DNA of 64,000 nucleotides from Flaccisagitta enflata (lineage: Eukaryota > Chaetognatha > Sagittoidea > Aphragmophora), in contig OZ231126.1 of assembly GCA_965153355.1 (NCBI GenBank), forward strand, positions 94,674,001-94,738,000, in the 5' to 3' direction. The notes under the pieces were generated by a model. The model was not told the DNA's origin and ran no database searches. It was given only the letters and a program-made list of their open reading frames with translations. Every line of letters begins with the position of its first letter. Position 1 is the stretch's first letter. This document shows, in pieces, positions 41,521 through 59,290 of this stretch. Made by a program: the position numbers and the translations under genes.

Positions 41521-42145
41521 GGCCACATGAAGCAATTTTCACAAAACAAGGTGACTTCTAAAGCTCATATCTCCTAAACGAATTGAGCAATTGACCTCAA
41601 CTTGGGCTCATTTTAAAGAACAGACACAGCTCTTTAAAATGAGCCCAAATTGAGCTCATTTGCTTAATTCGTTTAGGAGCAGCAGTCTTCCAAAGTCAAT
41701 GTTTTTTTCAGAAAACTTGTAAAGACCATTACAACTTTGAGAGCTTATATCTCCTAAACGAATTGAGCAATTGACCTCAACTTGGGCTCATTTTAAAGAA
41801 CAGACACAGCTCTTTAAAATGAGCCCAAATTGAGCTCATTTGCTTAATTCCTTTAGGAGCTGCAGTCTTCCAAAGTCAATGTTTTTTTCAGAAAACTTGT
41901 AAAGACCATTACAACTTTGAGAGCTTATATCTCCTAAACGAAATGAGCAATTGACCTCAACTTGGGCTCATTTTAAAGAACAGACACAGCTCTTTAAAAT
42001 GAGCCCAAATTGAGCTCATTTGCTTAATTCGTTTAGGAGCCGCAGTCTTCCAAAGTCAATGTTTTTTCAGAAAACTTGTAAAGACTATTACAACTTTGAG
42101 AGCTCATATCTCCTAAACGAATTGAGCAATTGACCTCAAAGCATG
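41521..42145 (+). repeat. 180-bp tandem palindromic units, left inner arm
   Basis: CTCCTAAACGAATTGAGCAA recurs at 41571, 41751, 41931 (ATGAGC variant) and 42110. Each unit contains a long hairpin, TTGGGCTCATTTTAAAGA / TCTTTAAAATGAGCCCAA. Mirror of 48460-48985. It ends about 285 bp from the stop codon of the RAG1-like gene. Confidence 0.9.
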
Positions 42146-42429
42146 CACGCTGTCCCACTCTGTCTGTCGGTCTGTTGCTTGCTTGCTTTACTCCACATAT
42201 TAAGAATTCTGGATTCCATTAAGATTTTTTACTGCCTTCAGTATCGTTCATATGGGAAATACATGGGAAATAATTCAAATCAAGAAATGCATTGTAAAAA
42301 TATTCCAACGAACATAAAATTACGCTTAGCCCGTTACAAATTCAAAAATCACTAATAAGGCTGAAACTGTAGAATACAACTGGTTAAGTTTTTTTTGAGG
42401 GCCAAGAGACAATACACAGTTGTTTCACA

Positions 42430-48298
<5,869 letters not shown>

Positions 48299-48459
48299 GA
48301 CGCTTGAGCTCAGAGCAAAAAAAAAGAATGCCAACGAAAAAAATATTGACATTAAGGATCCGGTGAAGCTCGAGTTACTCAGTCTTTCCGGCTAACATTC
48401 AAATGTACCCTCATTTTTCCTCCTTCCTCCTCTTTTTTTTCATGTCGACATACAAGCTC

Positions 48460-48985
48460 TCAAAGTGGTAAGGGTATTTGCCATTTTTATGAAAATAACA
48501 TCAACTTTGAAGGACTCTCGCTCCTAAACGAATTGAGCGATTGAGCTCAACTTGGGCTCATTTTAAAGAGCTGTGTCTCTTCTTAAAAACGAGCCCAAGT
48601 TGAGGTCTATAGCTCAATTCATTCAGAAAATACAAGTTTCCAAAGTGGTAATGGTATTTGCCATTTCTATGAAAATAACATCAACTTTGGAAGACTCTCG
48701 CTCCTTATCGAATTGAGCGATTGAGCTCAATTTGGGCTCATTTTAAAGAGCTGTGTCTGTTCTTTAAAACGAGCCCAAGTTGAGGTCTATAGCTCAATTC
48801 GTTCAGAAAATACAAGCTTCCAAAGTGGTAATGGTATTTGCCATTTTTATGAAAATAACATCAACTTTGGAAGACTCTCGCTCCTAAACGAATTGAGCAA
48901 TTGAGCTCAACTTAGGCTCATTTTAAAGAGCTGTGTCTGTTCTTTAAAATGAGCCCAAGTTGAGCTCAATTGCTTTATTCGTTTA
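48460..48985 (-). repeat. 180-bp tandem palindromic units, right inner arm
   Basis: CTCCTAAACGAATTGAGC recurs at 48521, 48701 (variant) and 48881, the same 180-bp period as 41521-42145 in inverted orientation. It starts about 160 bp upstream of the RAG1-like start codon. Confidence 0.9.
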
Positions 48986-50189
48986 GGAGATATGAGCTGT
49001 AGAAGTTGCCTTGTCTTATGGAAATTGCTCTTTCTGGCCTGTACCAACAACCCGCAAAAAAATGAGAATCAAGAAAAATGCGCTACGGGAATTTTTTTGC
49101 ACTCATTTGCCATGGATGATGCATGGGCTGGACCACCAGAAACCGTTATAAAAGTGGCAGTTCTCCTAGTTTAAAGTAAGCGGTGGCGATACGGAACAGT
49201 GTTGAGCGTTTGAAAACTTTCAGAACTGAATATCTTCAAAATCATTAATCCCAGGCTTTTGATATTTGATATGTGTGTTCACGTGGGGCACTAGTTTACT
49301 TAAGCCAAATTTTGTGATCCTGAATGTCTTAGAATAGCATATATGCCCAAAAAACCAAATTATGGTGATTTTGAGGTTTTTTTGGGCATTTTTTTACTGA
49401 AAAACCACACTGAAAGGTCACATAGGTATTAAAAATTTTGCATGATGAAGCTCCTGAGCCTCCAGGACTTGTACGCCAAATCTGGTGCAGTTTACTAAAA
49501 CTGTTTGGCTGTAGCGTTACAAAATATCCCAGGGTGTCCAAAAATGCAAAATTTTGGGACCTTTTTTTTCCCATTTTTGAAACATTTTTCAGCCTGTTGG
49601 GGTCATCATACCCCTCTGAAACTTTGGAATTAGGTTTTTACGCTTCATATGAATTAGCAAGTCCATTTTCACAAAACTGGCGCTCATATTTTTCTTTTTT
49701 TTTTCAAAAAAAAGGTTAGAAATCAAAAGTCGCAAAATATTGAAAAATTTCAAAACTGAATATTTCCAAAACTATTAAATCCAGGCTTTTGCACTTTGAC
49801 ATGTGTGTTGATGTAGGGCACTAGTCTATTCATGCTAAATTTTGTGATCCTGAAGGTCTTTGAATAGCATATATGACCCCCAAAAAATTAAATTTTGGTT
49901 ATTTTGAGCATTTTTATGAACTTTTTTGCCAAAAAATGGCACTTATAGGTCATAGAGGTATTCAAAATTTTGCATGAAAAAGCGCTTGAGTCTTGAGAAC
50001 TTGTATGCCAAATTTGGTGCAGCCAACTAAAGCTGTTTGGCCGTAGCGTTACAAAATATCCCAGGGTGTCCAAAAATGCAAAATTTTGGGACCTGTTTTT
50101 TCAACTTTGAAATATTTTTCGGCCTGTTTGGGTCATCGTACCCCTCTGAAACTTTGGAATTAATTTTTCACACTTCATATGAATTAGCA
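48986..50189 (-). repeat. Right arm, family C units (inner part)
   Basis: 48986-49180 mirrors 41380-41520. 49190-50189 holds two C units (ATATCCCAGGGTGTCC near 49527 and 50058), inverted relative to 25183-27876. Ends at the LINE insertion. Confidence 0.85.
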
Positions 50190-50244
50190 TAACTGAATTA
50201 GGTAAACTCGTCTTAATTCTACGTTTCGTTACTAACGTAAAAAA

Positions 50245-51414
50245 ATGGGTGACTTAGACTCATATATTGTTGCTTCTGACAAAATCATCATCTCTGATTT
50301 GCTGTACTACGTGGCAAATAAACTTCATAGTACGCCTTTTAAAACCGTCGTGTCTGCTTGTCATAATTTTTATACCGACGATGACTACGTCTATAACGAA
50401 AAGAAAAAGCTCTGTGACGCCACCGATGAGCCCTGTAAAGATCGGCGTACGGATAAGAAACGTCTGAACAATATAGAAGACATCTGTAACGTGTTTTTAC
50501 GCCGAGATTCGCAAAATCAATTTGTGCCAAAATTTGCGTCGCTTAATTTGAGCAACGTGCCCATGAGTGATGAAGGGAATCCTTCGCTCGGTCAAGTTAT
50601 GGCTGCGATAGCGGATATGAAACGTAACATGGTCACGACAGACATGCTCGCTACATCGTTACAAAACTTCAGACCGTCGTTGGCGGCAACGGCGACGGCG
50701 GCGTCGGCGGCGTCGACAACGTCCTCGTCTCCGGTGTCTTCTTTCACATCAACAAACATGTCTCTTCCTTCTCCTCTTCCTCCCAGCGTGCCGTCAGTAG
50801 AGGAATTGACTGCTTCTTCGACAATATCTGCTGCTGATAACGTACAAATACAATCTCATTCGAATCTTTCTTTGAACAAAGTCATTTCCGCCTCAAATCC
50901 ATCCGTCAGCGGTCGCGGCGGGAGAGGAGGAGGAGGTGGGAGAGGTGGGGGTGAAAGAGGTGGTCGAGGTGGTGGAGGTGCACGAGGTGGTGGTGGTGGT
51001 GGAAGGCCAGTTGGAAGAGAAGCTTCTCGCCATCGTGGATCACGCGATAGGTCTCAATCAAAGACTATAATTGGAAAGAACGTTAGCGCTGGCCTCATGT
51101 CTGTAAAGGGCGCTGACTTGACGGTCAACAAGTACATTGGCCGTTTACACAACGACACTACAATTGACGACTTACGACAATACATCGTCTCTCGCAACGT
51201 CACGGTCGTTGAATTAGAGCCGCTCAAAACGAAACATCAACGTTTTCAGTCATTCCGTTTCCGAGCCAAACGTGAAGATCTTGATCGCCTTGAAGACCAA
51301 GATTTCTGGCCTCAGGGCGTCCTCTTCTCCTCCTACTTTCGTTCAAAGACTGGGGAGCAACTTCAAGCCGTCGGTGAAACCACCGCTTCGACGTCTTTAA
51401 CTCATGGCAGCTAA
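50245..51414 (+). CDS. LINE ORF1 protein (RNA-binding, 389 aa)
   Basis: Nucleic-acid-binding partner of the retrotransposon RNP. Residues 1-105 form a conserved-looking cysteine-containing segment (DLLYYVANKLHSTPFKTVVS); 145-220 is Ser/Thr/Ala-rich linker; about 228-265 is a Gly/Arg RGG-box tract (GRGGRGGGGGRGGG); 285-375 looks like the RRM-like C-terminal module of many LINE ORF1 proteins (YIGRLHNDTTIDDLRQYI, WPQGVLFSSYF). The start ATG has an A-rich context (AAAAAAATGG). The last 11 nt (ATGGCAGCTAA) overlap the start of ORF2 in another frame, so ORF2 may be translated by reinitiation. The frame is intact. No CCHC zinc knuckle is visible. Confidence 0.85.
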   Translation: MGDLDSYIVASDKIIISDLLYYVANKLHSTPFKTVVSACHNFYTDDDYVYNEKKKLCDATDEPCKDRRTDKKRLNNIEDICNVFLRRDSQNQFVPKFASLNLSNVPMSDEGNPSLGQVMAAIADMKRNMVTTDMLATSLQNFRPSLAATATAASAASTTSSSPVSSFTSTNMSLPSPLPPSVPSVEELTASSTISAADNVQIQSHSNLSLNKVISASNPSVSGRGGRGGGGGRGGGERGGRGGGGARGGGGGGRPVGREASRHRGSRDRSQSKTIIGKNVSAGLMSVKGADLTVNKYIGRLHNDTTIDDLRQYIVSRNVTVVELEPLKTKHQRFQSFRFRAKREDLDRLEDQDFWPQGVLFSSYFRSKTGEQLQAVGETTASTSLTHGS

Positions 51415-54283
51415 GAAGGTCAGAGTAAATATTGTGTCACACAATATTAACGGTTTTACTGGCTGTAAAGATTACTTGAAAATGAAATGTGACGATGATG
51501 CAAATAGCATTTTATGTATACAAGAGCATTGGTTAAGGCCAGTTTATAAGAATATAAAGTCGATCAATCAATTACGTTGTGTTCATCCTGGCTTTGACGG
51601 TTATGGTGTGTCTGCTATGAAACATGTCCACAATACTGCTATATTGAAAGGCCGACCATATGGTGGCACAGGTTTTATATTTAACAGAGATTTTTCTCCT
51701 TTTCTTCAACCCGTTTTGAATTATGAAAATGAAAGAATATCTGTGATGAAGTTAATGGATGCTGATTACCCTATTTTAATTATCAATGTGTATTTCCCTT
51801 TTAAACAAAATAATGATGAACATCGCGTGCAGTACTTAGAAGTACTTGGCGCTATTGAAAATATTTTGACATCTAACCCCGATGCCAAATATATTATCAC
51901 CGGTGATTGGAATTATAATATTTACGATCATAGTCAAATTATGTCCTCTACGATACATAGTTTTTTGCAAACTTATGATCTCATATGCACGCACGATATT
52001 GACTCTACGTTTGATCCGCTATCATCCTACACTCGTTCTTGTACTAAAAGTGCATCATATTCACTCTTAGACTACATATTTATTAGCAGCTCGCTGCGGG
52101 AACGTATCCGTCGGTGCGGGATCGATTATGACGGAAGGAACCTCTCTGATCACTGTCCGGTTTCACTACAATTAGATATAGAACCATTGGTCACAGGTGA
52201 TGTGAGATGTGCTGAGACACGGGTGAGTGACAATAGGGTTGCTTGGTCTTCTGCTAATCGCGACGATTTAGAGCATTACAGACAGGTGATGGATGAATTG
52301 CTTGATTCATTAGTTGTGCCTGTTGGTTTGATTCATGGAGATTGTCTGTGTTTCTGTGAAAATCATGTACTTCAAATTGATCTTTATTATCGTTCACTTA
52401 TTTCTGTTTTAGAAGTAGCTGACTCACTTCTTCCTCGAAAATCCCCCCATGGTAAAAGGGGCAAGGGTTTTTGGACCGAGGAACTAACTAAATTAAAACG
52501 GGATTCTGTAGATGCCTATGACTCATGGACCCGTGACGGACGACCTATTTCTGGTCCTTCCTTTCAACATAAGAAATCCTGTCATTATAAATACAAAGCT
52601 GAGCTTCGTCGGCAGCGACGTTTATTTGCTGCCAGAAAAAGTGAGGCTTTGGGTGATGAATTAGTGAACAAGAATTTTCGTAAATTTTGGAGAGACTGGA
52701 AAAATACTTCACAGACAAAAAGTCCCCCTGTCAATCGAATAGGGGAAGCCGTTTCTGAACCCGATATTGCGCGAGTCTTTCAATCTTATTTTCAGGGCAT
52801 ATATTGCAACAAAGACTCGGATGCGCATCGCAACCTGGACACGGAGTTCTGCCAAAAATTTCCGGAATACTTCAACGCCAAATGGAATGATTCAATTTCA
52901 CCATACTTCATTACATGGGACGACATGCTCGATATAACAGGCAAGTTGAAGGCGGGAAAGAGCTCTAACTCCTTTATTACTGCGGAGCATGTGTTACATG
53001 GTAGCCCAAAATTAGTTGTTCATCTGCACTTACTATTCAATGCATTTTTACAACACTCGTTTGTTCCTGCGGATTTCCTGCAGGGTACCATCTCACCTGT
53101 AGTTAAAGATAGTTCTGGGAATTTAAATGCCACGGACAATTACCGCGGCGTTACATTAAGTAGCGTCTTCTCACAGATGTTTGAAAACGCATTGCGTTTG
53201 AAATTTCGCACATTTTTAGTCAGTAATGATTTGCAATTTGGCTTTAAGTCAAAACACAGTACTAACCATGCCGTTTTTACCCTCAAGTCATGTGTAAACT
53301 ATTTCACACAGAGAGGTTCCAACGTCTTTGTTGCCTTCCTCGATTTCTCGAAGGCTTTTGATACAATATCACATAGTGGTCTTTTTACAAAGTTGCTTAA
53401 CAGGAATGTACCCCTCTGTTTCCTTTTACTAATTATGTTCTGGTATTCGAATATGGAGTATAATGTGAAATGGGCAAAGTCACGATCGAATTCATTTAAA
53501 GTTCTGTGTGGAACAAAACAGGGAGGCGTATTATCTCCTGACTTTTTCGCTATCTATATTAATGACCTCATTGAAATTTTGAAGAGTATGGGGTTGGGCT
53601 GTCATCTTATCAATCTCTTCATAGCCTGTCTTCTTTTTGCAGATGACATGACGGTCATTGCTCCAACGCGGGAAGCATTACAGCGGTTGCTCGATGTATG
53701 CGCAAGTTACTGTCAAAAATTTTGCCTTAGATTCAATGTTGCAAAAACTAAGGTGATGGTTTTTGGAAGATTTAGTCGGTCTTCACAATCATTAGCCAAA
53801 GTCTGTGTAGGCGGTGAGTTGATTAATTATGTTGACAAATGCAAATATCTTGGTTTTTATTTACTGTCTCACGATCATTTTAAATTTTCTGTAACTGAAG
53901 ATTTACGTGGATTCTTCGGGAGTGTCAATTCCATTCTCACAAGCACTAACAAACCACAGGAAAATGTACTTATGCAATTACTGTATACAAATTGTGTACC
54001 TTAAATGACTTATGGTGCCGAAATTAAGGATTATAATTCTGCTGAGAGGAACCAATTAAATGTCCCTTTAAATGGTGCGATACGCAGAATCTTTGGGTTT
54101 CGCCATTGGCAAAGTATACGCCAAATTCGGGAATGTTACGGTTTCAAATCAATGGAGTTGCTACTTAATAGAGCTAAGCGTCGATTTACTATCTCCATTG
54201 AAAATCATAATAATGTTATTTTGAGGTCATTGGCCTCACTTTTACGTGAAGATGAAGAGAGGGAAATGAATCGAATTCCCTGA
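51404..54283 (+). pseudogene. LINE ORF2: endonuclease-reverse transcriptase, one stop
   Basis: Residues 1-250 are an APE-type endonuclease: HNINGF (13-18), QEHWL (40-44), NVYFP, GDWN, LDYIF, SDHCPV, all expected catalytic motifs present. About 555-800 is the reverse transcriptase: DNYRGVTLSS, LDFSKAFDTIS, GTKQGGVLSP, FADD (745-748), and the thumb-region FNVAKTKVMVFG. A single TAA at 54002-54004 (codon 867) interrupts the frame after ..LLYTNCVP; the same frame continues as MTYGAEIKDYN.. for 92 codons, a segment normally continuous in this family. Otherwise no frameshift. The copy is thus recently dead, or a read-through case; C-terminal loss probably impairs retrotransposition. Confidence 0.85.
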
Positions 54284-54416
54284 TGTTTGATTTTTTTTTT
54301 CCTTTTTCTCTTTAACATTTATATTGTAGTAGAGTAGTACTAATGTAATTGATTGATTGCTGCTTGGATTGTCGCATATTATGTTGACAAAAATAGAAGC
54401 ATTATTATTATTATTA

Positions 54417-56045
54417 TTAGCAAGTCCATTTTCACAAAATTGGCACTCATATTTTTCATTTTTTTTCAAAAAAAAAGGGAAGAAATCAAGAATTGCAAAA
54501 TTTTGAAAAATTTCAAAACTGAATATTTCCAAAACTATTAAACCCAGGCTTTTGAAATTTGACATGTGTGTTGATGTGGGGCACTTGTATAAACATGCCA
54601 AATTTTGTAATCCTGAAGGTCTTAGAATAGCATATATGCCCAAAAAAACCAAATTTTGGTTATTTTGAGCATTTTTTGGGATTTTTTTGTCAAAAAATGG
54701 CATTTTTAGGTCATGGAGGTATTCAAAATTTTGCATGAAAAAGCGCTTGAGTCTTGAGAACTTGTATGCCAAATTTGGTGCAGCCAACTAAAGCCGTTTG
54801 GCCATAGCGTTACAAAATATCCCAGGGTGTCCAGAAATGCAAAATTTTGGGACCTTTTTTTTCAACTTTGAAATATTTTTCAGCCTCTTAGGGTCATCGT
54901 ACCCCTCTGAAACTTTGGAATTAGGTTGTTACACTTCATATGAATTAGCAAGTCTGTTTTCACAAAATTGGCAAGCATATTTTTCATTTTTTTCTAAAAA
55001 ATGTCAAAAATCAAAAATTGCAAAATTTTGAAAAATTTCAAAACTGAATATTTCCAAAACTATTAGACCCAGGCTTTTGAAATTTGACATGTATGTTGAT
55101 GTGGGGCAGTAGTATATTCATGCCAAATTTTGTGATCCTGAAGGTCTTGGAATAGCGTATATGCCCAAAAAACCCAAATTTTGGTTATTTTGAGCACTTT
55201 TTGGGACTTTTTTGCCAAAAAATGACACTCTTAGGTCATGCAGGTATTCAAAATTTTGCATGAAGAAGCGCCTGAGTCTTGAGAACTTGTATGCCAAATT
55301 TGGTGCAGCTAACTAAAGCCGTTTGGCCGTAGCGTTACCAAATATCCCAGGGTGTCCAAAAATGCAAATTTTTGGGACTTTTTTTTTCCAACTTTGAAAT
55401 ATTTTTTAGCCTCTTTGGGTCATCGTACCCCTCTGAAACTCTGGAATTAGGTTGGTGCACTTACTGGGACTTGATTCCCCAAATGGTCACCCAGGTTTCA
55501 AGTTTTATCCCCAAAAAATCCTGTTTTTAGAATGAGGCATAGATTTTGAAATTCAATTTTTAGGTTTTTTGGCCAAAAAATGAGAAAAACATAAAATTTT
55601 TTAAAATTTTTTTGATTTTCACGAAAAAAATGTTGAAATACATGTCTGCAAAAGATTTCAGAGTTCTAGCTCAAAAATTCAAAATTTTGTGCAAAAAATG
55701 AAACATAGCCCTTTTTCAAAAAACAGGCCTAGACTTTAAACGGCAATATCTCCGCTTCTACTGAACCCATTTGGCTGAAATTTTGCATGCAAGTAAAAAA
55801 AACCCATATTTTTCTTCACCTAAAATTTTGTGGCTTTTCGTTCAACGGTTTGGCGTCAGCGCTGTTTTGAATTTTTTTTTTTGAAAAAAATGCATTTTTT
55901 AGATGGGTACACTAAAAATTTGAAAGTGTACCCATCCTAGTCTTGTTCAGCACCAAAAACTGACCCTGTATGCAAATTTCCACGCTTGTTTCCACAAACG
56001 CCGAGATTTTTTTGTTCTTTCCCTTTAGAGCCTGGACTAAACTAG
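54417..56045 (-). repeat. Right arm, family C units (outer part)
   Basis: Two C units (ATATCCCAGGGTGTCC near 54818 and 55342), then the unique lead (55460-56040), the reverse complement of 25183-25800, including GATGGGTACACT..GTGTACCCATCCTAGT and CAAACGCCGAGATTTTT. Homology to the left arm fades at AGTCCAGG (56031 / 25192). Confidence 0.85.
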
Positions 56046-56150
56046 CTTAAGGATGAGAGCCTTGGGAGCTCTCAATGTTTTTTAATCCGGACCCATCACA
56101 ACTATCCTTAAAAAATTTCAAAATCATATCTTAGACCATACCACAGAACT

Positions 56151-56430
56151 TTCTAACAGGAACTCCCATCAGTAAGAAAATTCCATGATTTTCCGCTATT
56201 TGTGTAATGTGCTGGTGACAAGAAAGAGTATCAGATGAGTGTGCTGAATCGCGAGCCTCGATCCCTCACACTTATCTGATCTTCCCATTGTAAAAAGCTC
56301 AAATTAACTGTAACAGAATTCCGCTTGAAACAGAAAAGAACTCTCTAACAGGAACTCCCATCAGTAAGAAAATTCCATGATTTTCCGCTATTTGCGTAAT
56401 GTGCTGGTGACAAGAAAGAGTACCAGATAG
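56151..56430 (+). repeat. Direct repeat flanking a 114-bp hairpin segment
   Basis: GGAACTCCCATCAGTAAGAA..GGTGACAAGAAAGAGTA occurs at 56159 and 56348. Between them, 56229-56342 is a segment present again at 62193-62306, with a conserved hairpin ATCAGATGAGTGTG / CACACTTATCTGAT. Confidence 0.7.
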
Positions 56431-56633
56431 AGTTTACCTATACGCTTTTTTATCCGCCACCTCTACTGGAAGTGGCAGATGAGACGCAAAAACGTATTTG
56501 GCGCCAAAATGAGTTTCCCATTGTCGTTTTTCAGGTTTTTCACTTGGCAGTGAAGGAGTAGTAAGATTTAGGGAATTCATAGTGGATTTTTGGTGATCAT
56601 TTTGAAAATTTAATAAAAATTTCCAGAATTTTT

Positions 56634-57246
56634 GCTAACACCTCTCACAAAATTAGGCGAACTGGGATCAGAAGTTGTCCATAATTGCGTCTTTAAAGTC
56701 TAGAAAAGGAGTCCAGGTTAATGATACTATCAAAACATGTTATTCCCATGAGGGTTCTACAAAAAAACTTCAAATCTTGTCAACCAATAGCTGTGAATAG
56801 CTTCATCAAATGATATCATGCAAATTTTAGGTTTAGTTGAGCTTCAAATTTGTTGCTAAAACCACTATATTTGACAAGGGGTTTCAGTACCTTTTGCAGC
56901 TATCAATGACTGTATTTTGGTACTGTTAGCTCATTTTTGTCTGTAAGTGGTACAAGAACCTGAAAATTAATAGTTTTATGCCTTTTACATGGTTGATTTT
57001 AGGGAGTCTTACGTTATCTCATCATCAAAGATATACTTATCAAAATTAGTCAAAATCTTTTACTGGATTTTTGGCATAAAACAATCTGAGAGCCACGCAG
57101 TTTCCCAGGTACTCAATTTTCCCCCGGATTGCGAAAATACTATATATTAGCCCACTCTGTGTCAAATTTCAGCCCAGTGAATGAATTATTATTATCAATT
57201 TTGATTATTTTGCCAGTTCGTTTGATTATGTGAGAGGTGTTAGCAT
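56634..57246. mobile_element. TIR element, ~32-bp ends
   Basis: GCTAACACCTCTCACAAAAT.. (56634-56665) and its diverged complement ..TGTGAGAGGTGTTAGC (57215-57246) bound 613 bp of non-coding DNA. Target duplication unclear. Confidence 0.6.
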
Positions 57247-57319
57247 CAAAACATAATTTTCATTTTTGATTCCTAGTTTTTTAAAATTTTCATCAGTTTT
57301 CATATTTCATATACAATGA

Positions 57320-57470
57320 TTAACTTTTCATTTTTTACTTTTCACTTTTTAATTTTCATTTTTCACTTTTCACTTTTCACTTTTCACTTTTTTTTTTTTA
57401 CTTTTCACTTTTCATCCTTTTTTTTTTTGTTTCATTTTTCATCTTTATATTTCATTCATTAGTTTTTCTT
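57320..57470 (+). repeat. (CTTTT)n/(CATTTTT)n microsatellite
   Basis: TTTTCACTTTTCACTTTT repeats, degenerate at both ends. Confidence 0.85.
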
Positions 57471-57477
57471 GATTTTT

Positions 57478-57659
57478 AGTGGCATGCACGCGACTCTACA
57501 ACCCGCTTTGTCCGTTGGTTGGTCGGTCGGTCGGTCAGTCACACTTTGCTTTTTTTATGTTTTTTTTTCTTTGACCTCACTACTGCCCAAATGCTCTGAT
57601 GACCTCAAATATGGCCCCTGCCCACCCGCATGCGACTTTGGTAGCCATGACGGCTTTGT
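57478..57659 (+). mobile_element. Family A element
   Basis: AGTGGCATGCACGCGACTCT (one stem decayed), GGTCGGTC run, CACACTTTGCTTTTTT, CTGCCCACCCGCATGCGACT, AGCCATGACGGCTTTGTT. Confidence 0.7.
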
Positions 57660-57916
57660 TTTCTTTTCTATATACCATACTTTAAGACAGCGTGCCCACA
57701 AAGCCAACATTTAGGGTATCAAAACGGGTCAAAATAGAAAATATACATGAATGAAAATAGAAAAACAAGTGAATAAAAGTGATTGAGATACGACATGCAT
57801 GATATTTGAAAGCAAAATTTGCATCCGTTTAGCAAGAGACTCAGATTTAGCATAAATTACTGACAAAGATTTAATGAAAATTTCTACAAATTTCTTTTTT
57901 GTCACTGACAAGTGGT

Positions 57917-58059
57917 TGGTCGAAATTATAAGTTTGCATAGAAAATGAAAAAATGAAAAAACAAAGAACATAGTTCTCTTCCCAAATCGTTTTTAGAGAG
58001 AACTATGTTTTTGAAAATGCAAAATTCTTTTGGGCGTGGCTTTCTTATAATTTCGACCT
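57917..58059. mobile_element. Foldback element, GGTCGAAATTATAAG ends
   Basis: Inverted ends GGTCGAAATTATAAG / CTTATAATTTCGACC, with inner pair AACATAGTTCTC / GAGAACTATGTT. Same two-tier design as 12667-12809. Confidence 0.6.
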
Positions 58060-58480
58060 GAGAAAATAGAAAAAAATGTCAACAGAATTTCACTAAAAAT
58101 CTTCATATTCTTGCCATTTTCCATGAGAATTGTTTATCAAAAGGCGATTTGAAGCGCAAAATATGGATCAAACGTACATATCAAGTGTATCCAGTGACAT
58201 CTTGAGTAATGATAACATTTGTGGATAGATAATTATCCCATTATTGATGCAAAAGTGGGGTGAAGCGCTTCATTTTTCCCTGGCAGATTTCACGTCTTAA
58301 ATAATTCTGTTGTCATCTTTTTTATCTTTTTCATTGATATTTAATGTTTTTTACTCATATTTTGTTAATCAAATTCTATGTAATTATTTAATCAATTGTA
58401 ATTCATGGTTATATATATTTCATCAGTTGATTTGTTTTGATATAACAAAAAATAAAGCAAATTAAATGATCGATGATTCT
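58060..58480. other. No recognised feature
   Basis: A/T-rich, no gene or repeat family recognised. Confidence 0.3.
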
Positions 58481-58544
58481 CCCTCATGCTTATATCAAGA
58501 TTGTATCATCCCAAAATGAATGCTGAAATGAGTCTGTTTGTGAG

Positions 58545-58578
58545 TGTTCTGTCTGTCTGTCGGTCTGTCTGTCTGTCG

Positions 58579-58636
<58 letters not shown>

Positions 58637-58637
58637 G

Positions 58638-58718
<81 letters not shown>
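58545..58718 (+). repeat. (CTGT)n-(CT)n microsatellite
   Basis: CTGT to about 58633, then CT to 58718, ending at the start of element M. Confidence 0.95.
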
Positions 58719-58720
<2 letters not shown>

Positions 58721-58984
58721 GGACAATAGCTTGGTTGGAACTTCATAAAAGTGACATATCCTTTACCAGTGTTGCGTGGGTGTTCCATTACCCCTGTAGA
58801 GCACCAAACAACTTGCAAAAGTCGTCTCCAATGTAGCCAAATAACTTCGAGTTTAGCTCAAAGATGATAAGGTAAATCACAATTTTGAGTAAAATTGCAC
58901 CTCCTTGTCATTCCAAAGGATTAAGCTACAGAGTTAAGTTTGGTCTCTCTTGACAGATGTTGATGAAAAGAAAGGTAAACAGGT

Positions 58985-59290
58985 CGCCAAAGGGCAATAT
59001 GTGATCAGCGATACCCATTACCCTGCTTAGAGTGATTGGAGTCAGGGGTAGCAGGGCAGCGGCCCTGAAGGGGAAAAAGTCCTGTAGAGAATAAGGGCAA
59101 ATTTGAAGCCTAAGAGGACTGATTTGAGGGCTGAGAGGGCCAAATTGAAGCCTGAGAAGGCGGATTTTAGGTCTGAGAGGGTAGATTTGAGGCCTGAGAG
59201 CGGTGTTTTCAGGCCTAAGAGGGCGGATTTGAGACCTGAGATGGCGGATTTGAGGCTTGAAAGGTCAGATATGGGGCCTGTGAGGGCTGA
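58985..59290 (+). mobile_element. Family B copy (left part)
   Basis: GATCAGCGATACCCATTACC..GGGCAGCGGCCCTGAAGGGG left end and GCCTGAGAGGG interior repeats, truncated by the next copy. Confidence 0.65.

Larger units (their letters stand above)
50190..54415 (+). mobile_element. CR1/Jockey-type LINE, near full length
   Basis: 4.2-kb non-LTR retrotransposon with ~55-bp 5' UTR, ORF1, overlapping ORF2, short 3' UTR and (ATT)n tail. Flanked by ATTAGCA (50183-50189 and 54416-54422), a 7-bp target duplication. The empty site, GAATTAGCAAGTCCATTTTC, is seen in neighbouring C units (49650-49680, 54945-54965). The tail type and APE endonuclease plus RT layout fit the CR1/L2/Jockey group; the exact clade is not resolved. 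Confidence 0.9.

Noticed and set aside
48299-48352. Upstream Met at 48352 as start, giving a signal-peptide-like N-terminus
   Set aside because: The added 18 residues are a Phe/Ser-rich low-complexity run, and a nuclear recombinase would not carry a secretion signal; the MSNGKIRSH start sits just before the first zinc motif.
50339-50530. Antisense frames within the LINE
   Set aside because: Shadows of the ORF1 and ORF2 reading frames.
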